A DNA stretch of 64,000 nucleotides, taken from positions 11,652-75,651 of the forward strand of contig JASDSW010000046.1 in the NCBI GenBank assembly GCA_041441555.1, given 5' to 3'. Below are positions 53,688 through 64,000 of the stretch, in pieces. Origin of the DNA: Pseudaeromonas sp041441555 (GTDB lineage: Bacteria > Pseudomonadota > Gammaproteobacteria > Enterobacterales > Aeromonadaceae). Under the pieces are notes generated by a model. It did no database searches, had not been told where the DNA came from, and saw only the letters and a list, made by a program, of their open reading frames with translations. The position numbers and the translations under genes are program-made. The number at the start of each line of letters is the position of its first letter. Within the stretch, counting starts at the first letter, position 1.

Positions 53688-55208
53688 TCAGTTGGCCACT
53701 TCCTCGGTGAGTGGCACAACGGCTTCGGAAGTATTCATTTCGGCCTCCATCTGGGCGAAGGCACGCTGCATGGCCAGGGATGGCTGCTTGTCCATCAGGC
53801 TGACAAACACGATGGTCAGCGACGCCAGCACAAACCCGGGAACCATCTCGTAGAGGCCAAACCAGGCACCGTTGCGCCAAATGATCACCGTCAGGGCCCC
53901 CACCAACATGCCAAACAGGGCGCCATTGCGGGTCATGCGTGGCCACAACAACGAGAAGAGGACCACGGGGCCAAACGCGGCGCCAAAACCGGCCCACGCA
54001 TAACCAACCAGTCCCAACACCTGGCTCTGCGGGTTTTGTGCGATCAGCAAGGCCACCAGAGCCACCAACAGAACCATCAGGCGGCCACACCAGACCAGCT
54101 CTTTTTGCGAAGCACTGGGCCGCAGGAAGGCCTTATAGAAGTCTTCGGTCAGCGCCGAGGCAGAAACCAGCAACTGACAGGACAGGGTACTCATGATCGC
54201 CGCCAGGATCGCCGAAAGCAGAACACCGGCCACCCAGGGGTTAAACAACACCTGAGCCAGGGTGATGAAGATACGTTCCTGATTCTCGGCGACCGGGGCA
54301 GCCTGCTCCGGATAGGCGGCAAAATAGGCAATGCCGAAGAACCCAACCGCCACGGCACCGACGAGGCAGAGGATCATCCAGGTCATGCCGATGCGCCGCG
54401 CGTTGGGGATCGCCTTCACCGAGCTGGCGGCCATGAAGCGCGCCAGAATATGCGGTTGCCCCATGTAGCCGAGGCCCCAGGCCATCAGCGAAAGAATGCC
54501 GATGCCGGTCGTGCCACTGAACATGTTGCTGTAGTTGATGTTGATGCCATTGATGACCGCCATGGTTTCATCGAAGCTACCCAGCTTCAGCATGACGATG
54601 ACAGGCGTCAGCAACAGCGCGAAGATCATCAGGGTTGCCTGCACGGTATCCGTCCAACTGACGGCCAAAAACCCGCCAACGAATACATACAGGATGGTGG
54701 CCACAGCCCCGGCCCACAGCGCCGTGTCATAGCTCAGGCCAAAGGTCTGCTCGAACAGCCGGGCGCCGGCCACCATGCCGGAAGCACAGTAGATGGTGAA
54801 AAAGGTCAGAATGATCACCGCCGAGAACAAGCGCAACAGACGGCTCTTGTCTTCAAAGCGGTGGGTAAAGAAATCCGGCAGGGTCAGCGCGTTGTGGCTG
54901 ATCTCGGTGTAAACCCGAATGCGGCCCGCGACAAACAACCAGTTGAACCAGGCCCCCAAAACCAAACCGATGGCAATCCAGCTTTCCGAGATGCCTGCCG
55001 CAAAAATGGCCCCGGGCAGGCCAAGCAGTAACCAGCCGCTCATATCGGATGCCCCGGCACTCATCGCGGTGACAAAACTGCCCAGGGAGCGACCACCCAA
55101 GATGTAGTCGGATAAGTTGCGGGTGTAGCGCCAAGCCGCAAAGCCGATGGCGATCATCGCGAATATGTAGATCACAAAGGTGATCGTCGTTGGGTTACTC
55201 AGTTGCAT
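53688..55208 (-). CDS. putP: Sodium/proline symporter
   Basis: A 506-residue SSS-family transporter with about 13 helices. Landmarks of PutP: RYTRNLSDYILGGRSLGSFVTAMSAGASDMSGW, GRIRVYTEISHNALTLPDFF and LSAILAAIMSTLSCQLLVSASA. The ATG at 55208 has AGGA just upstream. It would import proline as nitrogen, carbon source or osmolyte. No putA is next to it. Confidence 0.94.
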   Translation of the reverse strand: MQLSNPTTITFVIYIFAMIAIGFAAWRYTRNLSDYILGGRSLGSFVTAMSAGASDMSGWLLLGLPGAIFAAGISESWIAIGLVLGAWFNWLFVAGRIRVYTEISHNALTLPDFFTHRFEDKSRLLRLFSAVIILTFFTIYCASGMVAGARLFEQTFGLSYDTALWAGAVATILYVFVGGFLAVSWTDTVQATLMIFALLLTPVIVMLKLGSFDETMAVINGININYSNMFSGTTGIGILSLMAWGLGYMGQPHILARFMAASSVKAIPNARRIGMTWMILCLVGAVAVGFFGIAYFAAYPEQAAPVAENQERIFITLAQVLFNPWVAGVLLSAILAAIMSTLSCQLLVSASALTEDFYKAFLRPSASQKELVWCGRLMVLLVALVALLIAQNPQSQVLGLVGYAWAGFGAAFGPVVLFSLLWPRMTRNGALFGMLVGALTVIIWRNGAWFGLYEMVPGFVLASLTIVFVSLMDKQPSLAMQRAFAQMEAEMNTSEAVVPLTEEVAN

Positions 55209-55459
55209 GGCATCCTGCCCTATGGTTCGAATAAAGAGCCTAATTTTGCGGGGATCTATGCAGTTCGGCAAGCATTTGCCGGCAGATCACCGGCATAAAG
55301 TTCATAGGATACTAAAATCGCCGTCCCTCCCGTGGGCGTTCGCTGGACCGACTCTCATGGTTGGCCATCCGGATAACAGCAGACGAATGCCGACTCAAAA
55401 CCCGCTTCTGCTATCATGTGACCCTATTTCAATGAATATCGTCTAATGGAGACTGATGA

Positions 55460-55927
55460 ATGAAGCAGTGGATCCTCATGCTGGTCGCCGCCCTCGGGTT
55501 GAATGGCTGTACCAATCTGATGGAGTTGCAGGCCCCCAAGGTCAGTGTCACCTCGGTGCGACCGGTGGCCGGCAAGGGGCTGTTGCCCAACTTCGAGATT
55601 GATCTGCATCTGAGCAACCCGAATGACCAGGAGCTCTCGTTACGTGGTGCCAGTTATGCGTTGTCACTGGAGGGAAACCCATTGGTCAGTGGAGTAGCCA
55701 GCAAGCTGCCTGCCCTGCCCGCCTATGGTGAAACCGACGTCACCTTGACCGCGGTACCCGATGTGGCCGGAGCTCTGGGGCTGGCCCAAACCCTGATGCA
55801 GGGAGCCGATATCTCCAAGCTGCGTTATCACGTCGAGGCCCGCCTGGACATAGCTGCCGCCTTGCCGGACATCGTCATCGAAAAAGAGGGAACCTTGGAT
55901 AAGTTGCAGCCACAGAAGAGTCGATAG
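55460..55927 (+). CDS. LEA14/WHy-domain lipoprotein
   Basis: A 155-residue lipoprotein. Signal peptide MKQWILMLVAALGLNGC with the lipobox LNGC, then one water-stress (WHy/LEA type 2) domain: LPNFEIDLHLSNPNDQELSLRGASYALSLEGNPLVSG. Such lipoproteins are common in gammaproteobacteria; function is not well known. The ATG at 55460 follows GGAG. A bidirectional terminator lies downstream, before carB. Confidence 0.87.
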   Translation: MKQWILMLVAALGLNGCTNLMELQAPKVSVTSVRPVAGKGLLPNFEIDLHLSNPNDQELSLRGASYALSLEGNPLVSGVASKLPALPAYGETDVTLTAVPDVAGALGLAQTLMQGADISKLRYHVEARLDIAAALPDIVIEKEGTLDKLQPQKSR

Positions 55928-55993
55928 GCCAATATGGCCTCACGGCTCAGAAATCAGGTGTTCCCAGCTGACGCAGAGAAAAATGGAAAAACA

Positions 55994-56022
55994 AAAGGCC
56001 TGCATCACTGCAGGCCTTTTTA
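55994..56022. terminator. Bidirectional terminator between LEA14 lipoprotein gene and carB
   Basis: AAAAGGCCTGCA and TGCAGGCCTTTTT with a TCAC loop; A and T runs on either side allow use from both directions. Confidence 0.93.
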
Positions 56023-56040
56023 TCAGAAGCGATTCACGCC

Positions 56041-59268
<3,228 letters not shown>

Positions 59269-59284
59269 GACTCTACCCTACTCC

Positions 59285-60415
59285 TTATGCGCGGTACTTC
59301 TTGATGAGCTCGATAAAATGGTCAAACAGCGGTGCGGCATCATGCGGCCCCGGGCTCGCCTCCGGGTGCCCCTGGAAGCTGAACGCCGGTTTGTCGGTGC
59401 GATGAATGCCTTGCAGCGAACCATCAAACAGCGACTTGTGGGTGGCTCGCAGGTTCGCCGGCAAGGTTGCCTCGTCTACGGCAAAACCGTGGTTTTGGCT
59501 GGTGATCATCACCACGTTGCGATCCAGATCCTTCACCGGGTGGTTGCCACCGTGGTGACCAAATTTCATCTTGACGGTCTTGGCACCGGAGGCCAGACCC
59601 AGCAGTTGGTGACCCAGGCAGATGCCGAACACCGGGATCTCGGTCTTCAGGAACTCTTGAATGGCGGCAATCGCGTAGTCGCACGGAGCAGGATCGCCTG
59701 GTCCGTTAGAGAGGAAGATGCCGTCCGGATTCATGGCCAGCACCTCGGCGGCCGTTGTCTTGGCAGGCACAACGGTCAGGCGGCAACCGCGATCGGCTAG
59801 CATGCGCAGTATGTTGCGCTTGGCGCCGAAGTCATAAGCCACGACATGGTATGGATACTCGGCCGGGCTGGTGTGCCCCTTGCCCAGTTGCCAGCTGCCT
59901 TCGGTCCATTCGTAAGCTTCCGAAACGGTCACTTCCTTGGCCAGATCCATCCCCTTGAGACCCGGGAACGCCTTGGCCTTGGCCAGCGCTTGCGCTTCAT
60001 CCAGCTCTTTACCCGTCATGATGCAACCGGCCAGAGCCCCCTTCTCACGCAGAATACGGGTCAGCTTGCGGGTATCGATATCCGCGATGCCAACAACATT
60101 CTGGCGCTTGAGGTATTCAGAGAGGGTTTCTTGAGAGCGGAAGCTGGAAGCAACGAGGGGGAGATCACGAATGATGAGGCCTTGAGCATGAACGCTTGGG
60201 GATTCTTCGTCTTCGCTGTTGGTGCCGGTGTTGCCGATGTGGGGATAAGTGAGGGTGACAATTTGACGGGAATAAGAAGGGTCAGTGAGGATCTCCTGAT
60301 ATCCCGTCATCGAGGTATTAAATACCACCTCTCCAACGGAACAACCTTCAGCGCCAATTGAAACGCCCTTGAATATCGTGCCATCTTCCAACACGAGTAA
60401 GGCAGAATGAGTCAA
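59285..60415 (-). CDS. carA: Carbamoyl-phosphate synthase, small (glutaminase) subunit
   Basis: A 376-residue glutaminase that feeds ammonia to CarB. The class I amidotransferase Cys is in FGICLGHQLLGLASG, with the His/Glu in FQGHPEASPGP. The start is a TTG at 60415 with GGAGG five bases upstream, giving (M)THSALLVLEDGTIFKG, which aligns with the E. coli N-terminus; longer frames upstream are not family-like. It forms an operon with carB. The leader is about 500 bases and AT-rich, with a candidate ArgR operator. Confidence 0.96.
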   Translation of the reverse strand: MTHSALLVLEDGTIFKGVSIGAEGCSVGEVVFNTSMTGYQEILTDPSYSRQIVTLTYPHIGNTGTNSEDEESPSVHAQGLIIRDLPLVASSFRSQETLSEYLKRQNVVGIADIDTRKLTRILREKGALAGCIMTGKELDEAQALAKAKAFPGLKGMDLAKEVTVSEAYEWTEGSWQLGKGHTSPAEYPYHVVAYDFGAKRNILRMLADRGCRLTVVPAKTTAAEVLAMNPDGIFLSNGPGDPAPCDYAIAAIQEFLKTEIPVFGICLGHQLLGLASGAKTVKMKFGHHGGNHPVKDLDRNVVMITSQNHGFAVDEATLPANLRATHKSLFDGSLQGIHRTDKPAFSFQGHPEASPGPHDAAPLFDHFIELIKKYRA

Positions 60416-60914
60416 GACGACCTCCAATTTCGTGATTCTTGAGTGATTTCGCCGTCGAAAATCCATGAACGCCTGATTTTTCACTATCAAGCATGCCATA
60501 CCGGGCAAATTGGGCGTATTTTACCTGAACCGGATATCTTTACAACCCCCAATCGACAGACAAAGAAAATAAATGCTTTATTGGTGCATATATTCTCAAA
60601 ATAAAGCCACAACAGGCCTCAATTAATGCACTAAAATCCATGAAAAACGTTTATACACAAAGACGAGCACTGAAAATTAGTAAAAATTACAAAACAAACC
60701 AAAACACCATGATAAAAAAGAAAAATTACTTTGTACGTCGAAAGTAAAACATAAGAAAAAAATCGAATATTAGCCAAGAAGACATCAAAAACAGCAACCA
60801 GAAAACAAAGTGATAAAAATTCACAACCCTGTTATGGAGCGGACCATCTCCCATCGTTCCTAGAACCTGGAGACACCTCTTGGACGCGTCAAAGCGTCGC
60901 AGCCAAATCCGATG
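60416..60914 (-). promoter_or_regulatory. Long AT-rich carAB leader/promoter region with candidate ArgR operator
   Basis: About 500 bases without a supported gene, strikingly AT-rich at 60541-60830. At 60565-60598 the minus strand reads TGAGAATATATGCA then AATAAAG and ATTTATTTTC, similar in layout to the tandem ARG boxes over the arginine-regulated promoter of enteric carAB. A further palindromic GTGA-N7-TCAC lies at 60810-60824. An open frame of 63 codons (60726-60917) is probably a by-product of the A/T content. Tandem promoters, as in enterics, are likely but inferred. Confidence 0.45.
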
Positions 60915-60942
60915 CAAAAAAAACCGCCTGACGGCGGTTTTT
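60915..60942. terminator. Rho-independent terminator of dapB
   Basis: AACCGCC/GGCGGTT arms around TGAC, with A8 before and T5 after, so it can act on the minus-strand dapB transcript and also insulate carAB. Confidence 0.9.
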
Positions 60943-61755
60943 CTATTTCAACGCGAGGACATCCTGCATGTCGTATAGCCCTGCCGGTTGCTCGGCCAAC
61001 CATACCGCCGCGCGCACCGCGCCGTTGGCGAAGGTCAGACGATTCGAGGCTTTATGGGTGATCTCCACCCGCTCGCCGATATCGGCAAACATGACGGTAT
61101 GTTCGCCGACCAGATCGCCTGCCCGGATGGTCGAGAATCCGATGGTGCTGCGCTCGCGCTCCCCGGTGATCCCCTCGCGGCCATACACGGCACAGCTCTT
61201 CAGATCACGGCCCAGCGTCTTGGCAACCACTTCCCCCATGCTCAGAGCGGTACCCGATGGCGCATCGACCTTGTGTCGATGGTGCCCTTCGATGATCTCG
61301 ATATCGGTGTACTCCCCCATCACCTTGGCGGCCTGCTCCAGCAACTTGAAGACCAGGTTGACACCGACGCTGTAGTTCGAGGCGAACACAATTCCCATCT
61401 GCTCGGAAGCCTGACGGATGGCCTCCTTGCCGGCATCATCAAAACCAGTAGTGCCTATGACGATGCGCTTGCCGTACTGCTGCGCCAGCTGTAGATGGGC
61501 CAGCGTCGGCTCGGGGCGGGTAAAATCGATGATGATGTCAAAATCATTTACCACGGACTGCAGATCGTCGGTGATCCGCACCCCCAGGGTACCGAGCCCG
61601 TTAAGCTCCCCCACATCCAGGCTGATGACCGCGGAGCCAGGGCGTTCGGTGGCAGCCGTCAAGCGGGCGGCCGGGTTGTTGGCAATCGCCTCCAGCAGGA
61701 TCTTTCCCATACGGCCATTACAACCGACGAGAGCGATGCGAACCTGATTTTCCAT
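60943..61755 (-). CDS. dapB: 4-hydroxy-tetrahydrodipicolinate reductase
   Basis: A 270-residue NAD(P)H enzyme of lysine and diaminopimelate synthesis. The Rossmann start ALVGCNGRMGK and the catalytic EGHHRHKVDAPSGTAL (His and Lys) are intact; GTTGFDDAG is also typical. It is followed by its own terminator and sits upstream of carAB, an order common in gammaproteobacteria. Confidence 0.97.
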   Translation of the reverse strand: MENQVRIALVGCNGRMGKILLEAIANNPAARLTAATERPGSAVISLDVGELNGLGTLGVRITDDLQSVVNDFDIIIDFTRPEPTLAHLQLAQQYGKRIVIGTTGFDDAGKEAIRQASEQMGIVFASNYSVGVNLVFKLLEQAAKVMGEYTDIEIIEGHHRHKVDAPSGTALSMGEVVAKTLGRDLKSCAVYGREGITGERERSTIGFSTIRAGDLVGEHTVMFADIGERVEITHKASNRLTFANGAVRAAVWLAEQPAGLYDMQDVLALK

Positions 61756-61825
61756 ATCTGTTTACTCCTAATCATGCCTGGTCGGGCAGTGTAACCAGAG
61801 GACTGACCATTTGAAAAGCTTCCAT

Positions 61826-61853
61826 AAAAAAGGCCGGAAAACTCCGGCCTTTT
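61826..61853 (-). terminator. Rho-independent terminator of fklB
   Basis: AGGCCGGA and TCCGGCCT around AAAC, with an A run on the left (U tract on the minus strand) and four T on the right. Confidence 0.9.
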
Positions 61854-61864
61854 GCAAATCTGCG

Positions 61865-62476
61865 TTAGAGGATGTCCAACAGCTCGACTTCAAACACCAG
61901 GGTGGAGAACGGCGGGATGGAGCCGGCACCGCGCTCGCCATAGGCCAGGTGGTGCGGAATAGTCAGCTTCCACTTGGAGCCAACCGTCATCAGTTGCAGC
62001 GCCTCGACCCAACCAGCAATCACGCCGGTTACCGGGAACTCGGCGGGCTGGCCCCGAGTCACCGAACTGTCGAACACGCGGCCATCCGGGAAGGTGCCGT
62101 GATAATGAACTCGGACCTTGTCACTCTTGGCCGGCTTGGCGCCATCACCAGCGCTCAGCACTTCGTACTGCAGACCTGAATCCGTGACCACCACGTCGCT
62201 ACGGGCGGCATTGCTGGTCAGGTAGGCCTCGCCTTCGGCGCGGGCAGCGGCGGAAAGCTCGCGCTCGGCCGCTTCGAGCTTGGCGGTGATCTCTTCAAAA
62301 GCTTCACCAATCGCCTCATGACTCACGGCAAAATCGTTACCCAGGACGGCATCTTCGATGCCTTGTTTGACGGCGGCGAGATCCAGGCCATCGAACGATT
62401 GTTGGGCCAATTGATCACCGATCTGACGACCGATACCGTAGCTGGCTTTTTGCTCTGTGGTTTGAAATAGGCTCAT
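61865..62476 (-). CDS. fklB: FKBP-type peptidyl-prolyl cis-trans isomerase (FKBP22 type)
   Basis: A 203-residue cytoplasmic PPIase. An N-terminal helical dimerisation domain (about residues 1-90, MSLFQTTEQKASYGIGRQIG) precedes the FKBP domain, with VHYHGTFPDGRVFDSS, GWVEALQLM and YGERGAGSIPPFSTLVFEVELL. No signal peptide is present. The ATG at 62476 has GGAG five bases upstream. Confidence 0.93.
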   Translation of the reverse strand: MSLFQTTEQKASYGIGRQIGDQLAQQSFDGLDLAAVKQGIEDAVLGNDFAVSHEAIGEAFEEITAKLEAAERELSAAARAEGEAYLTSNAARSDVVVTDSGLQYEVLSAGDGAKPAKSDKVRVHYHGTFPDGRVFDSSVTRGQPAEFPVTGVIAGWVEALQLMTVGSKWKLTIPHHLAYGERGAGSIPPFSTLVFEVELLDIL

Positions 62477-62562
62477 GGATACTCCAGTTGGGTGGGCATA
62501 TAGCAAAAATAATGGTCCGGCATCATAGCAGATTTCCTCCGGATGCCCACCCTCGCCGCCCA

Positions 62563-63057
62563 TTACAGCACCTTGAGCATGTGGCGCTGTTGATAGGTGC
62601 CAGGCCCCAGCGGCTGGCTCTGGAGCTGGCCGTCATAATGAAAGCCTTGGCTCAGATAGAAGCGCTCCGCGCGTCGATTGTTGACCAACACCCAGAGTCC
62701 GACGCGCCGGATACCATCTCGACGCATGTCCTCCAGGGCTTGTTGCAACAGATGCGATCCGATCCCCTGCCGCCAGAAAAATGGATGCAGATAGAGGGAG
62801 CGAAGCATCGCCCGGTGTGACGACTCCGGTATCCAATATAAAAACCCGACCAGAGCGCCATCCTGTTCGGCCAGCAAGGTATGACAAGGGTGCTCCGAAA
62901 TCCGCTCCTGCCAGATCGAAATCCGCTCGCCTTCGCTGCGGAGCGGAAATCCTTTCGGCAACAGGGTTGCGTAGGCCTTCATCCAGCTTTCATGCTGTAC
63001 CAACGCAATTTCGGCGGCATCTGCAACCAGGGCCGGCCGGATCTTTAGTTCTGGCAT
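62563..63057 (-). CDS. GNAT-family N-acetyltransferase
   Basis: A 164-residue protein with GNAT motifs: RSLYLHPFFWRQGIGSHLLQQAL (motif A) and NRRAERFYLSQGFHYDG (motif B). The substrate is unknown. Its start overlaps the end of the M48 peptidase gene by 13 bases, so translation may be coupled. Confidence 0.88.
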   Translation of the reverse strand: MPELKIRPALVADAAEIALVQHESWMKAYATLLPKGFPLRSEGERISIWQERISEHPCHTLLAEQDGALVGFLYWIPESSHRAMLRSLYLHPFFWRQGIGSHLLQQALEDMRRDGIRRVGLWVLVNNRRAERFYLSQGFHYDGQLQSQPLGPGTYQQRHMLKVL

Positions 63058-63845
63058 TGCGGCTTACGACCCAACTCCTGCGCCTTGGCATAGAAGGGAG
63101 CTACCACCGTCAGCTGCTTTTGCAGCTCATTGATGCGGCTATCGCTTGAGGGGTGCGTCGAGAGAAACTCGGGAGGCGTTTTGCCTTTGGTGATGGCCGC
63201 CATGTTGCGCCACAAATCAATCGCCTGCTCTGGCTTAAATCCGGCAGAGGCCATCAACTGCAAGCCAAGAACATCGGCTTCGGACTCCTGCACCCGGCCA
63301 TAGGGCAGCAAGATGCCAACCTGAGTCCCTAACCCCAGCGCGGCCATCGCCGGTTGACGCATCTGCGAATCGCCTAGCGCCGTATCGGCCACCACCATCC
63401 CTACATTGGCCAACTGCGACTGGGAGAGGCGCTCATTGGAGTGTCGCGCCAGCACGTGTGACACCTCATGGCCCAGCACGGCAGCCAGTTGATCCTGATT
63501 CTTGACCGCCTTGAACAACCCGGTATAGACCCCAATGCGCCCCCCCGGCAGGGCAAAGGCGTTCACCTCATCCGAATCAAATAAAACCACCTGCCAATCG
63601 GTAGCACTGGTTTTATAGCTGGCCGGAATTTCATGCACCACGGCATCAGCAACGCACTGCACGTAGCGGGTCAGCTTCTTATCGCTGGAAATCTTTTCCT
63701 GCTTTTTCAGCTCTTCAAAAGAAGTCAAGCCCAGCTGGGCGACCTCTCCATCCCCAAACAGGATCAACTGCTTACGCCCAGTCGGCGACGTTGCACACGC
63801 CGCCACCAACAAGACCGCCACACCACCAATCCACCACTTTTTCAT
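63045..63845 (-). CDS. M48-family metallopeptidase lipoprotein
   Basis: A 266-residue periplasmic or outer-membrane lipoprotein: MKKWWIGGVAVLLVAAC gives a lipobox (VAAC). The zinc site is HEVSHVLARHSNE (HExxH) with the third ligand Glu in ESEADVLG. The rest fits single-domain M48 peptidases of the LoiP/YcaL/BepA type, without a TPR tail. It may act in outer-membrane protein quality control. The ATG at 63845 starts the signal peptide; the longer frame is unlikely. Confidence 0.88.
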   Translation of the reverse strand: MKKWWIGGVAVLLVAACATSPTGRKQLILFGDGEVAQLGLTSFEELKKQEKISSDKKLTRYVQCVADAVVHEIPASYKTSATDWQVVLFDSDEVNAFALPGGRIGVYTGLFKAVKNQDQLAAVLGHEVSHVLARHSNERLSQSQLANVGMVVADTALGDSQMRQPAMAALGLGTQVGILLPYGRVQESEADVLGLQLMASAGFKPEQAIDLWRNMAAITKGKTPPEFLSTHPSSDSRINELQKQLTVVAPFYAKAQELGRKPQCQN

Positions 63846-63954
63846 CACATCGGGCTCCCAGCCATAGAACTGACAAAAAATCTTAATCGAATCATGAACG
63901 ATCACAAGCGATGGATACCAAGATACGCGGTTTTAGCGCCGGAGAAGTAAAAAT

Positions 63955-64000
63955 CCACCTGCATAGCAGGTGGCATTGATTAGCCCCCTAGAAGGGGGCT
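63955..64000. repeat. Two consecutive hairpins at the right edge
   Basis: CCACCTGC/GCAGGTGG around ATA (63955-63973) and AGCCCCC/GGGGGCT around TAGAA (63982-64000). They probably belong to the end of a gene transcribed toward this point from outside the window; the sequence stops at the second stem, so a T tract cannot be checked. Confidence 0.55.

Noticed and set aside
60726..60917. 63-codon Phe/Leu-rich frame upstream of carA, a possible leader peptide or small membrane protein
   Set aside because: Its hydrophobic half comes from A/T-rich DNA; no good ribosome site and no attenuator after it.

Overview
The window looks like a chromosomal segment of a gammaproteobacterium, most likely Aeromonas or a close relative. 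Reasons: coding DNA is GC-rich (roughly 60%); PhoPQ, AroP, PuuP, YbiT, CarAB, GlgC and PutP are close to enteric and Vibrio forms; and carAB, dapB and an FKBP-type PPIase lie together. No phage, insertion sequence, CRISPR array, rRNA or convincing tRNA was seen. Two runs of N (4937-5007 and 14558-14567) show this is a draft scaffold.

Layout. 1-6600: a five-PAS diguanylate cyclase (cut by the left edge), a RIO kinase, a DUF481 outer-membrane-type protein (with an assembly gap), rlmF and a small secreted ten-cysteine protein. 6800-13030: a six-gene run headed by an ArsR-type regulator, then aas, lplT, ynbA-like, ynbB-like and a plsC-like acyltransferase, all phospholipid remodelling or synthesis functions. 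13120-18680: a hybrid sensor kinase broken by an amber codon and a one-base frameshift, then an HD-GYP response regulator. 18700-22680 (minus strand): pncA-pncB-nadE, a compact NAD salvage operon. 22960-24940 (minus strand): alpha-carbonic anhydrase, a lipoprotein and mscL. 25050-27300: phoPQ behind a well-formed PhoP box. 27390-34110: an oxidoreductase, a secreted protein, glgX, mepA and ybiT. 34250-39490: a pseudouridine synthase, a DoxX/extradiol dioxygenase pair divergent from a LysR regulator, puuP, and a hairpin-rich 630-bp intergenic region. 39490-46220: a large divergent penicillin-binding protein, maa, GNAT, a DUF1963 protein and aroP. 46680-53460: a two-gene phosphate transport unit (yjbB-like, pitA), several small genes, and glgC. 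53690-64000: putP, a LEA14-type lipoprotein, carB-carA with a long AT-rich leader, dapB, fklB, GNAT and an M48 lipoprotein peptidase.

How the genes relate: three functional blocks stand out. The ArsR-headed phospholipid operon could couple lysophospholipid recycling (Aas/LplT) to new CDP-lipid synthesis. The NAD block carries nicotinamide to NAD in three consecutive genes. PhoPQ appears autoregulated. Glycogen functions (glgX, glgC) are present but separated by about 21 kb.

The points most worth checking are the two lesions in the hybrid kinase, the His-to-Gln change at the expected phospho-histidine of PncB, the ArsR/lipid operon with a palindrome over its promoter, and two unexplained structured intergenic regions (22829-22904 and 39071-39340).
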